Shown here: positions 24,695 to 34,230 of the stretch, in pieces
How positions within the stretch are numbered: the first letter of the stretch is position 1
How the letters are laid out: every line of letters starts with the position of its first letter
Source: Actinomycetes bacterium
Lineage (GTDB): Bacteria > Actinomycetota > Acidimicrobiia > Acidimicrobiales > Palsa-688
Reading direction: 5' to 3'
Length of the DNA stretch: 58,386 nt
Assembly (NCBI GenBank): GCA_021799445.1
Contig: JAJZAM010000004.1
Span: 1-58,386 of the forward strand
Translations under genes and position numbers: made by a program
Notes under the pieces: model-generated
Databases searched by the model: none
Told to the model about the DNA's origin: nothing
Seen by the model: only the letters and a program-made list of their open reading frames with translations

Positions 24695-25870
24695 TCAGCG
24701 CTCGATGATCGTCCCTGTTCCGAGACCGCCCCCGCAGCACATGCTAACCAGGGCACGCCTGGCGCCGGTTCGCTCCAACTCGTGGACGGCCTTGGTCACC
24801 AACACGGCGCCGGTCGCGCCGAGGGGATGGCCAAGGGCGATCGCCCCGCCGTTGGGGTTGACCCTAGCCGGGTCCGCGCCCACCTCGGCCTGCCAAGCGA
24901 GCACCACCGAAGCGAACGCCTCGTTGATCTCGAACAAGTCGATGTCGGAAATGGAAAGGCCGGCCCTGGCGAGCATCAGGCGGGTGGCGTCTATCGGACC
25001 TGTGAGCATCGTAACCGGGTCGACCCCGACCATGCAGGTCTGGGTGATCCGGGCTTTGGGGGTGAGACCGAGGTCCGCCGCTTTGCGTTCCGTGGTCAGC
25101 AGGACCGCCGCGGCGCCGTCGGATATCTGCGAAGAGGTCCCTGCGGTGTGAACCCCGTCCGGCCTTGCCACGGGCCGAAGAGCGCCGAGGCCGGCGAGAG
25201 TGGTCTCGCGGAGGCCTTCATCCCTGGCTACCAGGTGAGTGGCGCCTGTCAGGTTGCCGTCTGAGTCAACATCGGGGGCTTGCAGAGACACGATCTGGGT
25301 GTCGAAGCGGCCTTCCTGCCACGCTCGGGCCGCCTTGGACTGCGATTCGAAGCCGAACCTGTCGGTGTCGTCGCGGGTTATGCCCCACTTCTCCGCAATT
25401 CGCTCGGCGCCTTCGAACTGCGACGTGAACTCGTAACGAGGAAAATACGACTTGGGTATCGGGACGCCGAGGCCGAGCTTCTTAGACGAGTTAGACCCGA
25501 TCGGGATACGGCTCATCGACTCGACCCCGCACGCCACGGCCATGTCCACGACGCCCGAAGCCACCAAGGCGGAGGCGATGCTCGTCGCCTGCTGGCTCGA
25601 GCCGCACTGGGTGTCCACGGTGGTGCAAGCGGTCCCGACGGGGAAGCCCCCTGCCAGCCAGGCGGTCCGGGCGACGTTAAAAGACTGCTCGCCGACCTGG
25701 GAGACACAACCGGATACGACCTGGCCGACCTGGGCGGGGTCCACTCCCGTCCGATCGAAAACGCCTCGGAGCGCGACACCGAGCAAGTCGGCCGGGTGCA
25801 CCGTCGAAAGCCCGCCTCCGCGGCGTCCAACCGGCGTGCGAACCGCTTCTACGATCACCACTTCTGACAT
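24695..25870 (-). CDS. Acetyl-CoA C-acyltransferase (thiolase)
   Basis: A 391-residue type I/II thiolase. The nucleophile is Cys89 in 'VDTQCGSSQQA', the catalytic base is His348 in 'ALGHPLGATG', and the second Cys is Cys378 in 'SMCCGGGLGTG'. 'NEAFA' is also present. It catalyses either the last step of beta-oxidation or acetoacetyl-CoA formation. The 'DTQCGSSQQA' motif is common among actinobacterial steroid and fatty-acid thiolases (FadA type), but no other catabolic gene adjoins it. An AMACR-type racemase lies 2.7 kb away. Confidence 0.93.
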   Translation of the reverse strand: MSEVVIVEAVRTPVGRRGGGLSTVHPADLLGVALRGVFDRTGVDPAQVGQVVSGCVSQVGEQSFNVARTAWLAGGFPVGTACTTVDTQCGSSQQATSIASALVASGVVDMAVACGVESMSRIPIGSNSSKKLGLGVPIPKSYFPRYEFTSQFEGAERIAEKWGITRDDTDRFGFESQSKAARAWQEGRFDTQIVSLQAPDVDSDGNLTGATHLVARDEGLRETTLAGLGALRPVARPDGVHTAGTSSQISDGAAAVLLTTERKAADLGLTPKARITQTCMVGVDPVTMLTGPIDATRLMLARAGLSISDIDLFEINEAFASVVLAWQAEVGADPARVNPNGGAIALGHPLGATGAVLVTKAVHELERTGARRALVSMCCGGGLGTGTIIER

Positions 25871-25947
25871 GCGCCGATGCTACCGGCTTCGCGGTCACCG
25901 TGTCGTGGGACCTGTCGGTCGTGTCGCAGCGCGCCCGAGTATGTGGG

Positions 25948-25953
25948 TAGCAT
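25948..25953 (+). promoter_or_regulatory. Putative -10 of the LLM oxidoreductase gene (leaderless)
   Basis: TAGCAT ends 6 nt before ATG 25960, with no Shine-Dalgarno sequence in between. The spacing equals that at dnaE2 and mca. Confidence 0.4.
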
Positions 25954-25959
25954 CGGGCG

Positions 25960-26913
25960 ATGGGCTACGGCATCACCATACCCTTCGACGGGATCCTCCT
26001 GAGCGAGCACCGAAGCTGGGTCCAAGAGCTTGAGGACCTCGGCTACAGCGACGTGTGGAGTGCCGAAGCCGACGGTACCGACGCTTTCACACCCCTCGCG
26101 CTGAGCGCTGCGTGGACGTCGAAGCTGAGGCTGGGAACCGCGATAGTACCCGTGTTCACCCGCGGCCCGGCGCTGGTCGCTCAGAGCGCGGCGGCTTTAG
26201 CGGAGGCAGCCCCCGGGCGTTTCGCGCTCGGGATCGGAACTTCGTCCGACGTGATCGTCGAGCGCTGGAACGGCGTCCCGTTCGAGGAGCCCTACAAGCG
26301 GACCCGTGATATGGTCCGCTTCTTGCGCCTAGCCCTTTCGGGGGAGAAGGTTGACGAGCAGTTCGACACGTTCCGGGTGAGGGGCTTCAGGCTTGCAAGG
26401 CCACCGGCGGTAGCCCCGCCGATACTCGTCGCCGCGCTAAGGCCGGGGATGCTACGCCTGGCGAGCCGGGAGGCGGACGGTGCCATCACCAACTGGCTGT
26501 CAGCCGGCGACGTTCACAAGGTCGCAGCCGAGATGGGGGAAGGCAAGCAGCTCGTGGCACGGGTCTTCGTCTTTCCCTCCGAGGACACCGAGACTGTCAG
26601 GGCGGTCGCCAGGCGGATGATCGCCGCGTACCTCAACGTACCGGTTTACGCCGCTTTCCACGAATGGCTGGGCCGCGGTGACCGACTGGGAGACATGTGG
26701 TCGGCTTGGAAGGCCGGTGACCGCAAAGCAGCACTGCAGGCGATCCCCGACTCGGTCGTCGACGAGCTGATCCTGCACGGGAGCGCGCCGAGCGTGCGCA
26801 AACAGGTGCAGGCCTACATAGACGCTGGCGTGACAACCGTGACCCTGGCCGTCGTATCCATCGGCATCGACCTGCGTAGCGCGCTGAGGGAGTTGTCACC
26901 GAGCGCTACTTGA
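25960..26913 (+). CDS. LLM-class (F420-type) flavin-dependent oxidoreductase
   Basis: A 317-residue luciferase-like TIM-barrel protein. Family features include 'LEDLGYSDVWSAEADGTDAF', 'LRLGTAIVPVFTRGP', 'GRFALGIGTSSDVIVERWNG' and the cofactor-phosphate region 'ADGAITNWL'. Members use F420H2 or FMNH2. In mycothiol- and F420-making actinobacteria, proteins of this length are mostly F420-dependent. The substrate is unknown. It stands alone on + with its own apparent leaderless promoter. Confidence 0.88.
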   Translation: MGYGITIPFDGILLSEHRSWVQELEDLGYSDVWSAEADGTDAFTPLALSAAWTSKLRLGTAIVPVFTRGPALVAQSAAALAEAAPGRFALGIGTSSDVIVERWNGVPFEEPYKRTRDMVRFLRLALSGEKVDEQFDTFRVRGFRLARPPAVAPPILVAALRPGMLRLASREADGAITNWLSAGDVHKVAAEMGEGKQLVARVFVFPSEDTETVRAVARRMIAAYLNVPVYAAFHEWLGRGDRLGDMWSAWKAGDRKAALQAIPDSVVDELILHGSAPSVRKQVQAYIDAGVTTVTLAVVSIGIDLRSALRELSPSAT

Positions 26914-27056
26914 AGTCCGAAGCGTTTTTTATAAACGGCCCGCCTCGGCAACGTCGGGCGCCGAGGGTCGGGCGCTGGGCGCCCAGCAGGCCGGCGGTGC
27001 GGCAAGGCGCGGTCGTGGCGTAGGCCGGGTGTCCCCGCTGGCCGGTAGCGTTACAG

Positions 27057-27740
27057 GTGATGCGCTGGCGCAAGTCCCTCGGACCCGGGGAGGAAGTCGT
27101 AGTCGACACGAGGCCCCACTGGTGCTTTCTCGCGGCGCCGCTTTTTGGTGCTGTCGCAGCCATCGCAGGCGGGATCGCAGCGAAACTGGCCGGTGCTCCC
27201 TCCGGTGTGGACTGGCTGATCGCCGTGGTGGTCGTCGTCACTGTGGTGTGGCTGGGCTTGCGGTACTTGCGGTGGGTGTCTGCCAGGCTGATCGTGACGA
27301 GCTCTCGCATCGTCGAGAGAAAAGGTTTGCTGGTACGGTCGGTGAGGGAGATCCCCGTCTCGGCGATATCCAACGTCACTTGCCGCCAGAGCCTTCTCGA
27401 CCGGGTCCTAGGAGCGGGAGACGTTGCGGTCGAATCTGCCGGCAGGGACAGCGAAGAGGTCTTCGTCGACGTTCCCCACCCCGAGGTCATCCAGGACCTG
27501 CTCTACAGCCAGATAGCAGCATGGCGTGGCGCCGGATGGTACGGGCAGCCCGGGCCGGCGGGTCCATCCTCCCCTCCTCCCGTTGGGGTCGGGGCTTCCC
27601 CCGGCGTAACCGGCGCTGGGACGCCAGACAGGAGCAGCATTCCCGCGCAGATCGACCAGCTCGACCAGCTGCGCCGTCGCGGTGTCATAACCGAAGCCGA
27701 GTTCCAAGCCAAGAAAACCCAGCTCCTGGAGAGGATGTGA
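27057..27740 (+). CDS. Membrane-anchored bacterial PH-domain protein with C-terminal SHOCT motif
   Basis: A 227-residue protein. Two membrane helices (~24-45 and 52-72) are followed by a bacterial PH-like domain ('LIVTSSRIVERKGLLVRSVR', 'DVAVESAGRD', ~80-150), a Pro/Gly linker, and a terminal SHOCT motif ('IDQLDQLRRRGVITEAEF', ~204-221). PH/SHOCT proteins are thought to act in membrane-associated oligomers; no reaction is known. The start is GTG 27057 or ATG 27060, with TAGCGT (27046-27051) just upstream. The stop overlaps the next gene in GTGA. Confidence 0.8.
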   Translation: MMRWRKSLGPGEEVVVDTRPHWCFLAAPLFGAVAAIAGGIAAKLAGAPSGVDWLIAVVVVVTVVWLGLRYLRWVSARLIVTSSRIVERKGLLVRSVREIPVSAISNVTCRQSLLDRVLGAGDVAVESAGRDSEEVFVDVPHPEVIQDLLYSQIAAWRGAGWYGQPGPAGPSSPPPVGVGASPGVTGAGTPDRSSIPAQIDQLDQLRRRGVITEAEFQAKKTQLLERM

Positions 27741-28561
27741 CGCAACGAACCCGTGGCGCCGCCGGGCGGAGAGTCGTCAGCCTCGTCCCGTCCATCACCG
27801 AGACGCTCCTGTCGTGGGGTGTCATGCCGGTGGGGGTAACCCGATACTGCGACCTCTCTGGGTTGGCTGGGACGCCTGGAGGGGTGCCGGACCGCCAGCG
27901 GTTGGAGGACCCCGCCGGCGCCGGGCTGGTGGCAGCGTCTCAGGCCGCCCGGCGGGCTTGCCTGGTAGGAGGCACCAAGAACCCCGACGTCCCGGCTATC
28001 GTCGACCTGGGGCCCGACGTGGTCTTCATGGACAGCGAGGAGAACCGCCTAGAGGACGCGGAGGCGTTGAGGGCAGCCGGTCTGAACGTGGTCGCGACGG
28101 CCGTCAGGTCGCTCCGAGACGTTCCAAGCGCCCTCAAGCTTTTAGCAGCACAGGCAGGAGTCCCCGGCTACGCGCACAGCGAGCCCCTGCCTGGGATGTC
28201 GACGCCTGACGAGCTTTTAGGTCCACGGGTGTTCGTTCCTATATGGCGCCGCCCTTGGATGACGATCAGCGCTGACACCTACGGCGGCTCCGTGCTACAA
28301 GCGGTCGGCTTGAAGAACGTGTTCGCTGACGCTTCGCAGCGCTACCCTAACGTGGAGATCGCCGAAGCCGCCAGGCTTGGAACCGAAGTCGTCCTCGCCC
28401 CGTCGGAACCGTACCCGTTCAAGGAGCGCCACCGCGGCGAGCTTGAAGGTCTCGCCCCGGTGGAGTTCGTCGACGGGCGGGACTTGTTCTGGTGGGGTTC
28501 GCGTAGCTCGGGGGCTGTGGTCCGTCTCGGCGCGCTGGCGCGACGCCTCCGGGACGGGTAA
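27737..28561 (+). CDS. Helical-backbone metal receptor (BtuF-like) without signal peptide
   Basis: A 274-residue protein with the TroA/BtuF two-lobe pattern ('VVSLVPSITETLLSWGV', 'NPDVPAIVDLGPDVVFMD', 'RVFVPIWRRPWMTI', 'GGSVLQAVGLKNVFAD'). Periplasmic cobalamin and siderophore binders have this fold. Here the N-terminus ('TQRTRGAAGRR') has no hydrophobic signal, so the protein is probably cytoplasmic, like other actinobacterial 'cobalamin-binding' homologues of uncertain role. The frame is open far upstream, but that part is the shadow of the PH-domain gene. GTG 27737 overlaps its stop (GTGA), which marks the start. Confidence 0.8.
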   Translation: MTQRTRGAAGRRVVSLVPSITETLLSWGVMPVGVTRYCDLSGLAGTPGGVPDRQRLEDPAGAGLVAASQAARRACLVGGTKNPDVPAIVDLGPDVVFMDSEENRLEDAEALRAAGLNVVATAVRSLRDVPSALKLLAAQAGVPGYAHSEPLPGMSTPDELLGPRVFVPIWRRPWMTISADTYGGSVLQAVGLKNVFADASQRYPNVEIAEAARLGTEVVLAPSEPYPFKERHRGELEGLAPVEFVDGRDLFWWGSRSSGAVVRLGALARRLRDG

Positions 28562-28572
28562 AGATCTGCGGC

Positions 28573-29733
28573 GTGCCAGGACCGCTTCAGGGTTTTCGAA
28601 TCGTAGAGTTGGCAGGGATCGGGCCGGGTCCCTTCGCTGGGATGATGCTGTCGGACATGGGAGCGGAAGTCTTGCGAGTCGACCGTGCCGACGCTGTTCG
28701 CCCGAAAGACCGGGGAGCCTCCCAGGCTCCCTCCGGTGACGTGCTCGGACGCAACAGGCGCTCGGTGGGCGTGGACCTCAAGCACCCCGACGGGCGCGAA
28801 ACGGTCCTACGCCTGGTAGAAAAAGCCGACGCTTTGATAGAGGGTTTCCGTCCCGGTGTGACCGAACGCCTCGGGCTTGGACCGTCAGACTGCGAAGCTC
28901 GCAACCCCCGGCTGGTCTACGGGCGGATGACCGGATGGGGCCAGGAAGGCCCGTACGCCAACGCGGCGGGGCATGACATCAACTACATAGCCCTGAGCGG
29001 AACTCTGTCGATGATCGGCCGGGAGGGCGAGCGGCCCGTGCCGCCCCTCAACTTGGTCGGCGACTTCGGAGGGGGCGGGATGCTGCTAGCGTTCGGCGTG
29101 GTCTGCGGCCTCCTCGAAGCTTCGAGATCCGGTCGCGGACAGGTGATCGACGCGGCGATGGTCGACGGAGCTGCCCTGCTGGCAGCGATGATCCACGGCT
29201 TTCGAGGCGCCGGCGCCTGGGGTGATCGCGGCACGAACCTTCTCGACACGGGGGCGTTCTTCTACGAAGTCTACGAGACCGCCGACGGCCGGTACGTGTC
29301 GTTCGGTTCTATCGAACCGCAGTTCTACGCGCAGATGCTCGAGCTGACCGGCTTGGCCGCGAGCCAACCGGACTCCCTTCCCGGCCAGCACGACCGGGCG
29401 TCGTGGCCGGCGATGAAACAGCGGATGGCTGACCTGGTGCGAACCAAGACCCGCGACGAATGGTGCCGCATCCTAGAAGGCACCGACGTCTGCTTCGCCC
29501 CAGTGCTGGAACCCGACGAGGCTCCTCACCATCCCCACAACGCAGCCCGCCGGACGTTCGTCGAGGTGGGCGGGGTGACCCAGCCGGCGCCCGCACCGCG
29601 CTTTTCTAGGACCGTGCCTAGCGTGTCGGGGCCTCCCGCCCACCCCGGTGACCACACCGACGACGCCCTCGCCGACTGGGGTTTCGAACCAGCCGAGATC
29701 GACCGCCTGCGCAGCGCCGGCGCGCTGCGTTAG
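28573..29733 (+). CDS. Alpha-methylacyl-CoA racemase / CaiB-BaiF family CoA-transferase
   Basis: A 386-residue family III CoA-transferase. The racemase catalytic set can be aligned: His134 ('AGHDINYIALSGTL'), Asp164 ('NLVGDFGGGGM') and Glu248 ('SIEPQFYAQM'), with the His-Asp spacing of 30 found in mycobacterial MCR. 'GxFPGPFAGMMLSDMGAEV'-like N-terminal features are also present. It most likely epimerises 2-methylacyl-CoA thioesters so that branched or sterol side chains can enter beta-oxidation. It lies 11 nt after the metal-receptor gene on the same strand, with no functional link evident. Confidence 0.9.
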   Translation: MPGPLQGFRIVELAGIGPGPFAGMMLSDMGAEVLRVDRADAVRPKDRGASQAPSGDVLGRNRRSVGVDLKHPDGRETVLRLVEKADALIEGFRPGVTERLGLGPSDCEARNPRLVYGRMTGWGQEGPYANAAGHDINYIALSGTLSMIGREGERPVPPLNLVGDFGGGGMLLAFGVVCGLLEASRSGRGQVIDAAMVDGAALLAAMIHGFRGAGAWGDRGTNLLDTGAFFYEVYETADGRYVSFGSIEPQFYAQMLELTGLAASQPDSLPGQHDRASWPAMKQRMADLVRTKTRDEWCRILEGTDVCFAPVLEPDEAPHHPHNAARRTFVEVGGVTQPAPAPRFSRTVPSVSGPPAHPGDHTDDALADWGFEPAEIDRLRSAGALR

Positions 29734-29743
29734 CAGCGTCCCG

Positions 29744-32023
29744 TCAGGAGGAGCGCTCAAGGCGGACCACGATCGACTTCGACACCGGCGTGTTGCTCAC
29801 GTCGGCCGTAGCGTCGAGAGGAACCAGCACGTTAGCCTCAGGGAAGTAAGTAGCGGCGCAGCCTTGAGGCGTCGGGTACTCGACCGCACGGAAGCTTTCT
29901 GCGCGACGTTCGTGGTCGCTCCACACGCTTACTATGTCAACGCTGTCCCCGTCGCGCAGACCGGCTGCTTGTAGGTCGGACTTGTTCACGAAAACCACCC
30001 GCCGCCCGCCGGCGATACCCCGGTAACGGTCCGCGAGCCCGTAGACGGTGGTGTTGAACTGGTCGTGTGACCGCACCGTCTGAAGCAGTAGATGACCTTC
30101 AGGCACGTCCGGGACGCTCGGGGAGTTGACAGTGAAACGGGCCTTGCCGGTAGGGGTTGGAAAAGTCCTGGAGTCGGCCGGGGGTCTTGGAAGAACGAAC
30201 CCGCCGGGTGCGCCAACCCGCTCCTCGAAGGAGTGAAAGCCCGGTACCACCCGGCTTATGTGAGACCTGATGATTCGATAGTCACGTGCCATGTCCGCCC
30301 AGCCGGCGTCAGCTCCGAAGAGCTTCTCTGCTATAGAGCACACGATCGCCACCTCGCTGCGCAACATGGGAGATACAGGGTCGATCGAGCCTCGCGAGGC
30401 GTGCACGACGCTCATCGAGTCCTCCACCGTGACGAACTGCTCGCCGGTCTCGCTCACGTCGCGTTCGGAGCGCCCCAGGCAGGGCAGTATCAAAGCCTCA
30501 CGGCCGTGGTAGAGGTGGGATCGGTTCAGTTTCGTGGCGACGTGGACGGTCAAAGAGCACTTCGACATGGCAGCGGCGGTGACCTCAGTGTCGGGCGTCG
30601 CCGCGACGAAGTTGCCGCCAAGTGCGAAGAAAACGTCTATGTTGCCGTCCCGCATCGCCCGGATCGTCTCGACGGTGTCTAAACCCACCTCCCGGGGCGG
30701 GTCGAAGCCGAACTCCCGGCCTAAAGCGTCGAGGAAAGCGTCGGGCATCCGCTCCCAGATGCCCATCGTCCGGTCCCCCTGAACGTTGCTGTGACCTCGT
30801 ATAGGAGCCGGGCCTGCGCCGGGCCTGCCGACGTTGCCCCGCAGGAGAAGGAAGTTGACTATCTCCCGGATGGTCGCGACGGCGTTCTTATGCTGGGTTA
30901 GGCCCATCGCCCAGCACACGGTCACAGACCTACTCGACGCAACCCGTTGCGCCAGGGCACAGATAGCGCCCCTGGAGATTCCGCTCTGGGTTTCCACCAC
31001 CTCCCAGTCGAGGTCCTGCCAGGCTCGGCGCGCAGCGTCGAAGCCTTCGCAGTAACGGCCGATGAACTCGCCGTCGAGAACCCCACCCGAACGCGCGTCG
31101 ATCTCGACCAGCGCCTTGTTGAGCCCGGCGAACAGGGCGAGATCCCCGTTGACCCTCACCGCAAGATGCTCGTCGGCCAGCACCGTTCCCCCGCCGAGGA
31201 GGCCGCGGGGTGTCTGAGGGTTGCGGAAGCGTCCGAGGCCAGCCTCGGGCAGCGGGTTCACCGCGATTATCGAAGCCCCCCTGCGCTTCGCTTTCTCCAA
31301 AGAGGTGAGCATCCGCGGGTGGCACGTGCCAGGGTTCTGCCCGACCACCATGATCATGTCGGCGTGGTCCTCTATGTCTTGGAGGCTCACGCAGCCTTTG
31401 CCGATCCCGATGGTCTCCGACAGGGCGGCGCCGCTGGACTCGTGGCACATGTTCGAGCAGTCGGGGAGGTTGTTCGTGCCCAGCCGGCGGGCCATCAGCT
31501 GGTAGACGAAGGCGGCTTCGTTGCTGGCCCGGCCGCTGGTGTAGAAAGCGGCCCTGTCAGGATGTCCCATCGATCTGAGGCGATCAGCGACGAGGCGGAA
31601 AGCCTCGTCCCAGGGGATCGGCTTGTAGCGCTCAGCGCCTGGGGCAAGGTGCATAGGTTCCGCCAAGCGCCCTTGCTCTTCGAGCCACATGTCGGAGCGT
31701 GACCGTAGCTCGTCGACGGAATGCCCGGCGAAGAACTCCCGCCCGACCAGCTTGCGGGTAGCTTCCCACGCCACCGCCCGGGCTCCGTTCTCGCAGAACT
31801 CGGCTAGCTTACGGCTCTCCGGGTCGGGGTCGGGCCACGCACAGCTCGGGCAGTCGAAACCGTCCGCGTGGTTCAGCTTCAGCAGGGTCGCCAGCGAGCG
31901 CCTTACGCCCATCTCACGGACTGACAGGCGCAGCGCGCTGGTGACTGCCGGCACGCCGACCGATTCACTTTTGGGGCCGGTCGCCTCGACGGTTTCGTCC
32001 CCTCCTGGCTCGACGGGCGTCAC
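29744..32023 (-). CDS. FdhF/YdeP-family molybdopterin oxidoreductase (formate-dehydrogenase-like alpha subunit)
   Basis: A 759-residue molybdopterin enzyme. 'DCPSCAWPDPD' (Cys58, Cys61) and 'FCENGARA' (Cys77) form the N-terminal cysteine region typical of YdeP-type proteins. 'CSNMCHESSGAALSETIG' holds the candidate Mo-ligand Cys, and the C-terminal MoCo domain has 'VNKSDLQAAGLRDGDSV'. The family is annotated as formate-dehydrogenase-like; E. coli YdeP is linked to acid resistance, but the true substrate is unsettled. No FdhD or electron-transfer subunit is adjacent. The GTG start overlaps the stop of the AsnC-type gene by 4 nt. Confidence 0.88.
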   Translation of the reverse strand: MTPVEPGGDETVEATGPKSESVGVPAVTSALRLSVREMGVRRSLATLLKLNHADGFDCPSCAWPDPDPESRKLAEFCENGARAVAWEATRKLVGREFFAGHSVDELRSRSDMWLEEQGRLAEPMHLAPGAERYKPIPWDEAFRLVADRLRSMGHPDRAAFYTSGRASNEAAFVYQLMARRLGTNNLPDCSNMCHESSGAALSETIGIGKGCVSLQDIEDHADMIMVVGQNPGTCHPRMLTSLEKAKRRGASIIAVNPLPEAGLGRFRNPQTPRGLLGGGTVLADEHLAVRVNGDLALFAGLNKALVEIDARSGGVLDGEFIGRYCEGFDAARRAWQDLDWEVVETQSGISRGAICALAQRVASSRSVTVCWAMGLTQHKNAVATIREIVNFLLLRGNVGRPGAGPAPIRGHSNVQGDRTMGIWERMPDAFLDALGREFGFDPPREVGLDTVETIRAMRDGNIDVFFALGGNFVAATPDTEVTAAAMSKCSLTVHVATKLNRSHLYHGREALILPCLGRSERDVSETGEQFVTVEDSMSVVHASRGSIDPVSPMLRSEVAIVCSIAEKLFGADAGWADMARDYRIIRSHISRVVPGFHSFEERVGAPGGFVLPRPPADSRTFPTPTGKARFTVNSPSVPDVPEGHLLLQTVRSHDQFNTTVYGLADRYRGIAGGRRVVFVNKSDLQAAGLRDGDSVDIVSVWSDHERRAESFRAVEYPTPQGCAATYFPEANVLVPLDATADVSNTPVSKSIVVRLERSS

Positions 32024-32289
32024 GGCTGCTCCTCCAGGTCAGCGCGCAGCCCCCCCAGGTCGACGACGGGGCAGGTGAGCGTCCGCGTTATCCCCTCGAT
32101 CGTCTGGAGGCGGCTCACGACTAGACCGCCGAGGTGGTCCATCGACGACGAAGATGCTTTTACGATGACGTCGTAAGGACCGGTGACGTCGTCGGCGGAG
32201 ACGACCCCTTCCACCCGACGTGCTGCTTCGGCTACCGAAGCAGCACGTCCGATCTCGGTCTGGATAAGAACGTAGGCGCTGACAGTCAC
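32020..32289 (-). CDS. Stand-alone Lrp/AsnC ligand-binding domain (RAM) protein
   Basis: An 89-residue protein matching the C-terminal effector domain of Lrp/AsnC regulators ('AYVLIQTEIGRAASVAEAAR', 'VTGPYDVIVKASS', 'IEGITRTLTC') and lacking the DNA-binding helix-turn-helix. Such single-domain proteins assemble as ring-like oligomers and may sense amino acids. Translational coupling (GTGA) to the molybdoenzyme downstream suggests a link to that enzyme rather than to transcription. pckG lies 50 bp upstream on the same strand. Confidence 0.85.
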   Translation of the reverse strand: MTVSAYVLIQTEIGRAASVAEAARRVEGVVSADDVTGPYDVIVKASSSSMDHLGGLVVSRLQTIEGITRTLTCPVVDLGGLRADLEEQP

Positions 32290-32339
32290 CTTGAACCCCC
32301 TAGTTGCCAGAAGTAGAGGTTACGCCACCCCGGTGGGTT

Positions 32340-34151
32340 TTACCCGTCCGACTGGAGGCGCTCGTCGAGATCGTCGAGTTGCGACAGGAGCGCCTCGGGC
32401 ATCCGATCCCCGAGGCTAGCGTAGAAAGCTCTTATAGAAGAGATGTCACCCAACCAACCTTCGGCGTCGACGGCGAGGAGGGTTTCCATCGCGCCCGGCG
32501 CCATGTCGAGGCCGTCGGTTCTTATAGCCCCGAGCGGCGGGAGCAGACCGATCGGCGTGGTCACCGCCTCTGCGCGTCCGCTGCAACGTTCGAACACCCA
32601 TTCGAGGACGCGGCTGTTGTCCCCGAACCCCGGCCACAAGAAGCTGCCGTCGGGGCCTTTCCTGAACCAGTTGACGTAGAACATCTTCGGAAGCTGGCGA
32701 TGCGATCCCTGGGCGCCGAACGACAACCAGTGCGAGAAGTAGTCGGCCATGTTGTAGCCGCAGAACGGCAGCATCGCGAACGGGTCGTGGCGTAACTTCC
32801 CTACCGCCCCGGTAGCGGCTGCGGTCGTCTCGGAAGCCATGATAGAACCGAGGAACACGCCGTGATCCCAGTCGAATGACTCCGTCACAAGCGGAACCAC
32901 CCCGGAACGGCGGCCACCGAAAAGTATCGCCGAAATGGGGACGCCTTCGGGGTCTTCCCATTCGGGGGCGATCGCCGGGTCCTGGGATGCGGGCGCCGTG
33001 AAACGGGCGTTCGGGTGAGCCGCCGGAGTGGCCGTCTCGGGGGTCCAGTCTTGGCGTTTCCAGTCGACCAGGTGAGCCGGCGGCTCGTCCGTCATGCCCT
33101 CCCACCAGACGTCGCCGTCGTCGGTTAGGGCTGTGTTGGTGAAAATGCAGTTTCCCGACAGGGTGAGCATCGCGTTCAGGTTCGTCTTGTTGTTGGTCCC
33201 CGGGGCGACCCCAAAGAAGCCGTACTCGGGGTTGATGGCCCGCAGGGTCCCGTCAGCGGCGAACTTCATCCACGCGATATCGTCGCCTATGGTCTCGACC
33301 TTCCAACCTGGAAGGCTCGGGATGAGCATCGCCAGGTTCGTCTTGCCGCACGCGGAGGGAAACGCACCCGTCACGTAGCGAACCTCGCCTTCGGGGGAAG
33401 TCAACTTCAAGATCAACATGTGCTCGGCGAGCCAGCCCTCGTCGCGTGCCATGACAGACGCTATACGCAAGGCGAAGCACTTCTTGCCCAGAAGGGCGTT
33501 ACCTCCGTAACCCGAACCGAACGACCAGATCTCGCGAGTCTCGGGGAAGTGAACGATGTACTTGTTGTCCGCGTTGCAAGGCCACGTGACGTCCGCTTGG
33601 CCCTCGGCGAGGGGAGCTCCTACGGAGTGAACGCACGGGACGAACTCCCCGTCGTCGCCTAGCGCCTCAAGCACGCCTTTACCCATCCGGGTCATGATCC
33701 TCATGCTCACAGCGACGTAAGGGCTGTCGGTCAGCTGCACGCCGATGTGGGAAATAGGCGAGCCGAGAGGACCCATAGAGAAGGCGACCACGTACATGGT
33801 GCGGCCACGCATCGACCCGGTGAAAAGCTCTGTGAGGGTCGCTTTCATCTCGGCCGGGTCGCGCCAGTTGTTCGTCGCCCCGGCGTCGACCTGGCGTTGC
33901 GAGCAGATGAACGTCCGGTCCTCGACCCGGGCGACGTCCGCAGGGTCGGACGTCGCCCAGTAACTGTTGGGGCGGCGCTCCTGCGAAAGAGCGACGAAGG
34001 TCCCTGCCTCTACGAGCTCGGAGCAGATCTGGTCGTACTCGTCGGAGGAACCGTCACACCAAACGACGCGATCAGCCTCGGTGAGGCCAGCCCAATGATC
34101 CACCCACTCCAACAGCCGCTTGTGGGAGCTCAAAGGCTTGGCGGAAGTCAT
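32340..34151 (-). CDS. pckG: Phosphoenolpyruvate carboxykinase (GTP)
   Basis: A 603-residue GTP-type PEPCK. The kinase-1a P-loop '[14 protein letters not shown]' carries the hyper-reactive Cys. '[11 protein letters not shown]' (kinase-2/metal), '[17 protein letters not shown]'-type residues and the C-terminal '[10 protein letters not shown]' region are also present. It converts oxaloacetate and GTP to PEP, CO2 and GDP at the start of gluconeogenesis. The GTP-dependent form is the usual actinobacterial enzyme. AGGAG lies about 11 nt before the ATG. It is divergent from thiL, 79 bp away. Confidence 0.97.
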   Translation of the reverse strand: MTSAKPLSSHKRLLEWVDHWAGLTEADRVVWCDGSSDEYDQICSELVEAGTFVALSQERRPNSYWATSDPADVARVEDRTFICSQRQVDAGATNNWRDPAEMKATLTELFTGSMRGRTMYVVAFSMGPLGSPISHIGVQLTDSPYVAVSMRIMTRMGKGVLEALGDDGEFVPCVHSVGAPLAEGQADVTWPCNADNKYIVHFPETREIWSFGSGYGGNALLGKKCFALRIASVMARDEGWLAEHMLILKLTSPEGEVRYVTGAFPSACGKTNLAMLIPSLPGWKVETIGDDIAWMKFAADGTLRAINPEYGFFGVAPGTNNKTNLNAMLTLSGNCIFTNTALTDDGDVWWEGMTDEPPAHLVDWKRQDWTPETATPAAHPNARFTAPASQDPAIAPEWEDPEGVPISAILFGGRRSGVVPLVTESFDWDHGVFLGSIMASETTAAATGAVGKLRHDPFAMLPFCGYNMADYFSHWLSFGAQGSHRQLPKMFYVNWFRKGPDGSFLWPGFGDNSRVLEWVFERCSGRAEAVTTPIGLLPPLGAIRTDGLDMAPGAMETLLAVDAEGWLGDISSIRAFYASLGDRMPEALLSQLDDLDERLQSDG

Positions 34152-34230
34152 GTTCGGATAATCTCCTCTTGAGGATTTTTGAAACTGTTTCTGTCGGCCG
34201 GCGCTGGTTTGACACTACCGTTGGACGTGC

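Noticed and set aside
26975-26986. Palindrome CTGGGCGCCCAG after the LLM oxidoreductase gene
   Set aside because: It could be a terminator stem, but has no loop or U-tract and lies in a very GC-rich gap where such palindromes are expected.
27029-27736. Long upstream extension of the metal-receptor frame, giving a 510-residue product
   Set aside because: It is the out-of-frame shadow of the PH/SHOCT gene; low-complexity Arg/Ser sequence and the GTGA overlap mark the true start at 27737.
32310-32340. CCACC-CC-GGTGG hairpin followed by TTTT between the AsnC-type gene and pckG
   Set aside because: The T-run is on the + strand while both flanking genes are on -, so it cannot terminate pckG; no + transcript is supported.
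34152-34230. TPP riboswitch before thiL
   Set aside because: The 79-bp region is too short and I could not find the conserved THI-box core; TTGACA at 34209 is also too near the ATG to be a -35.
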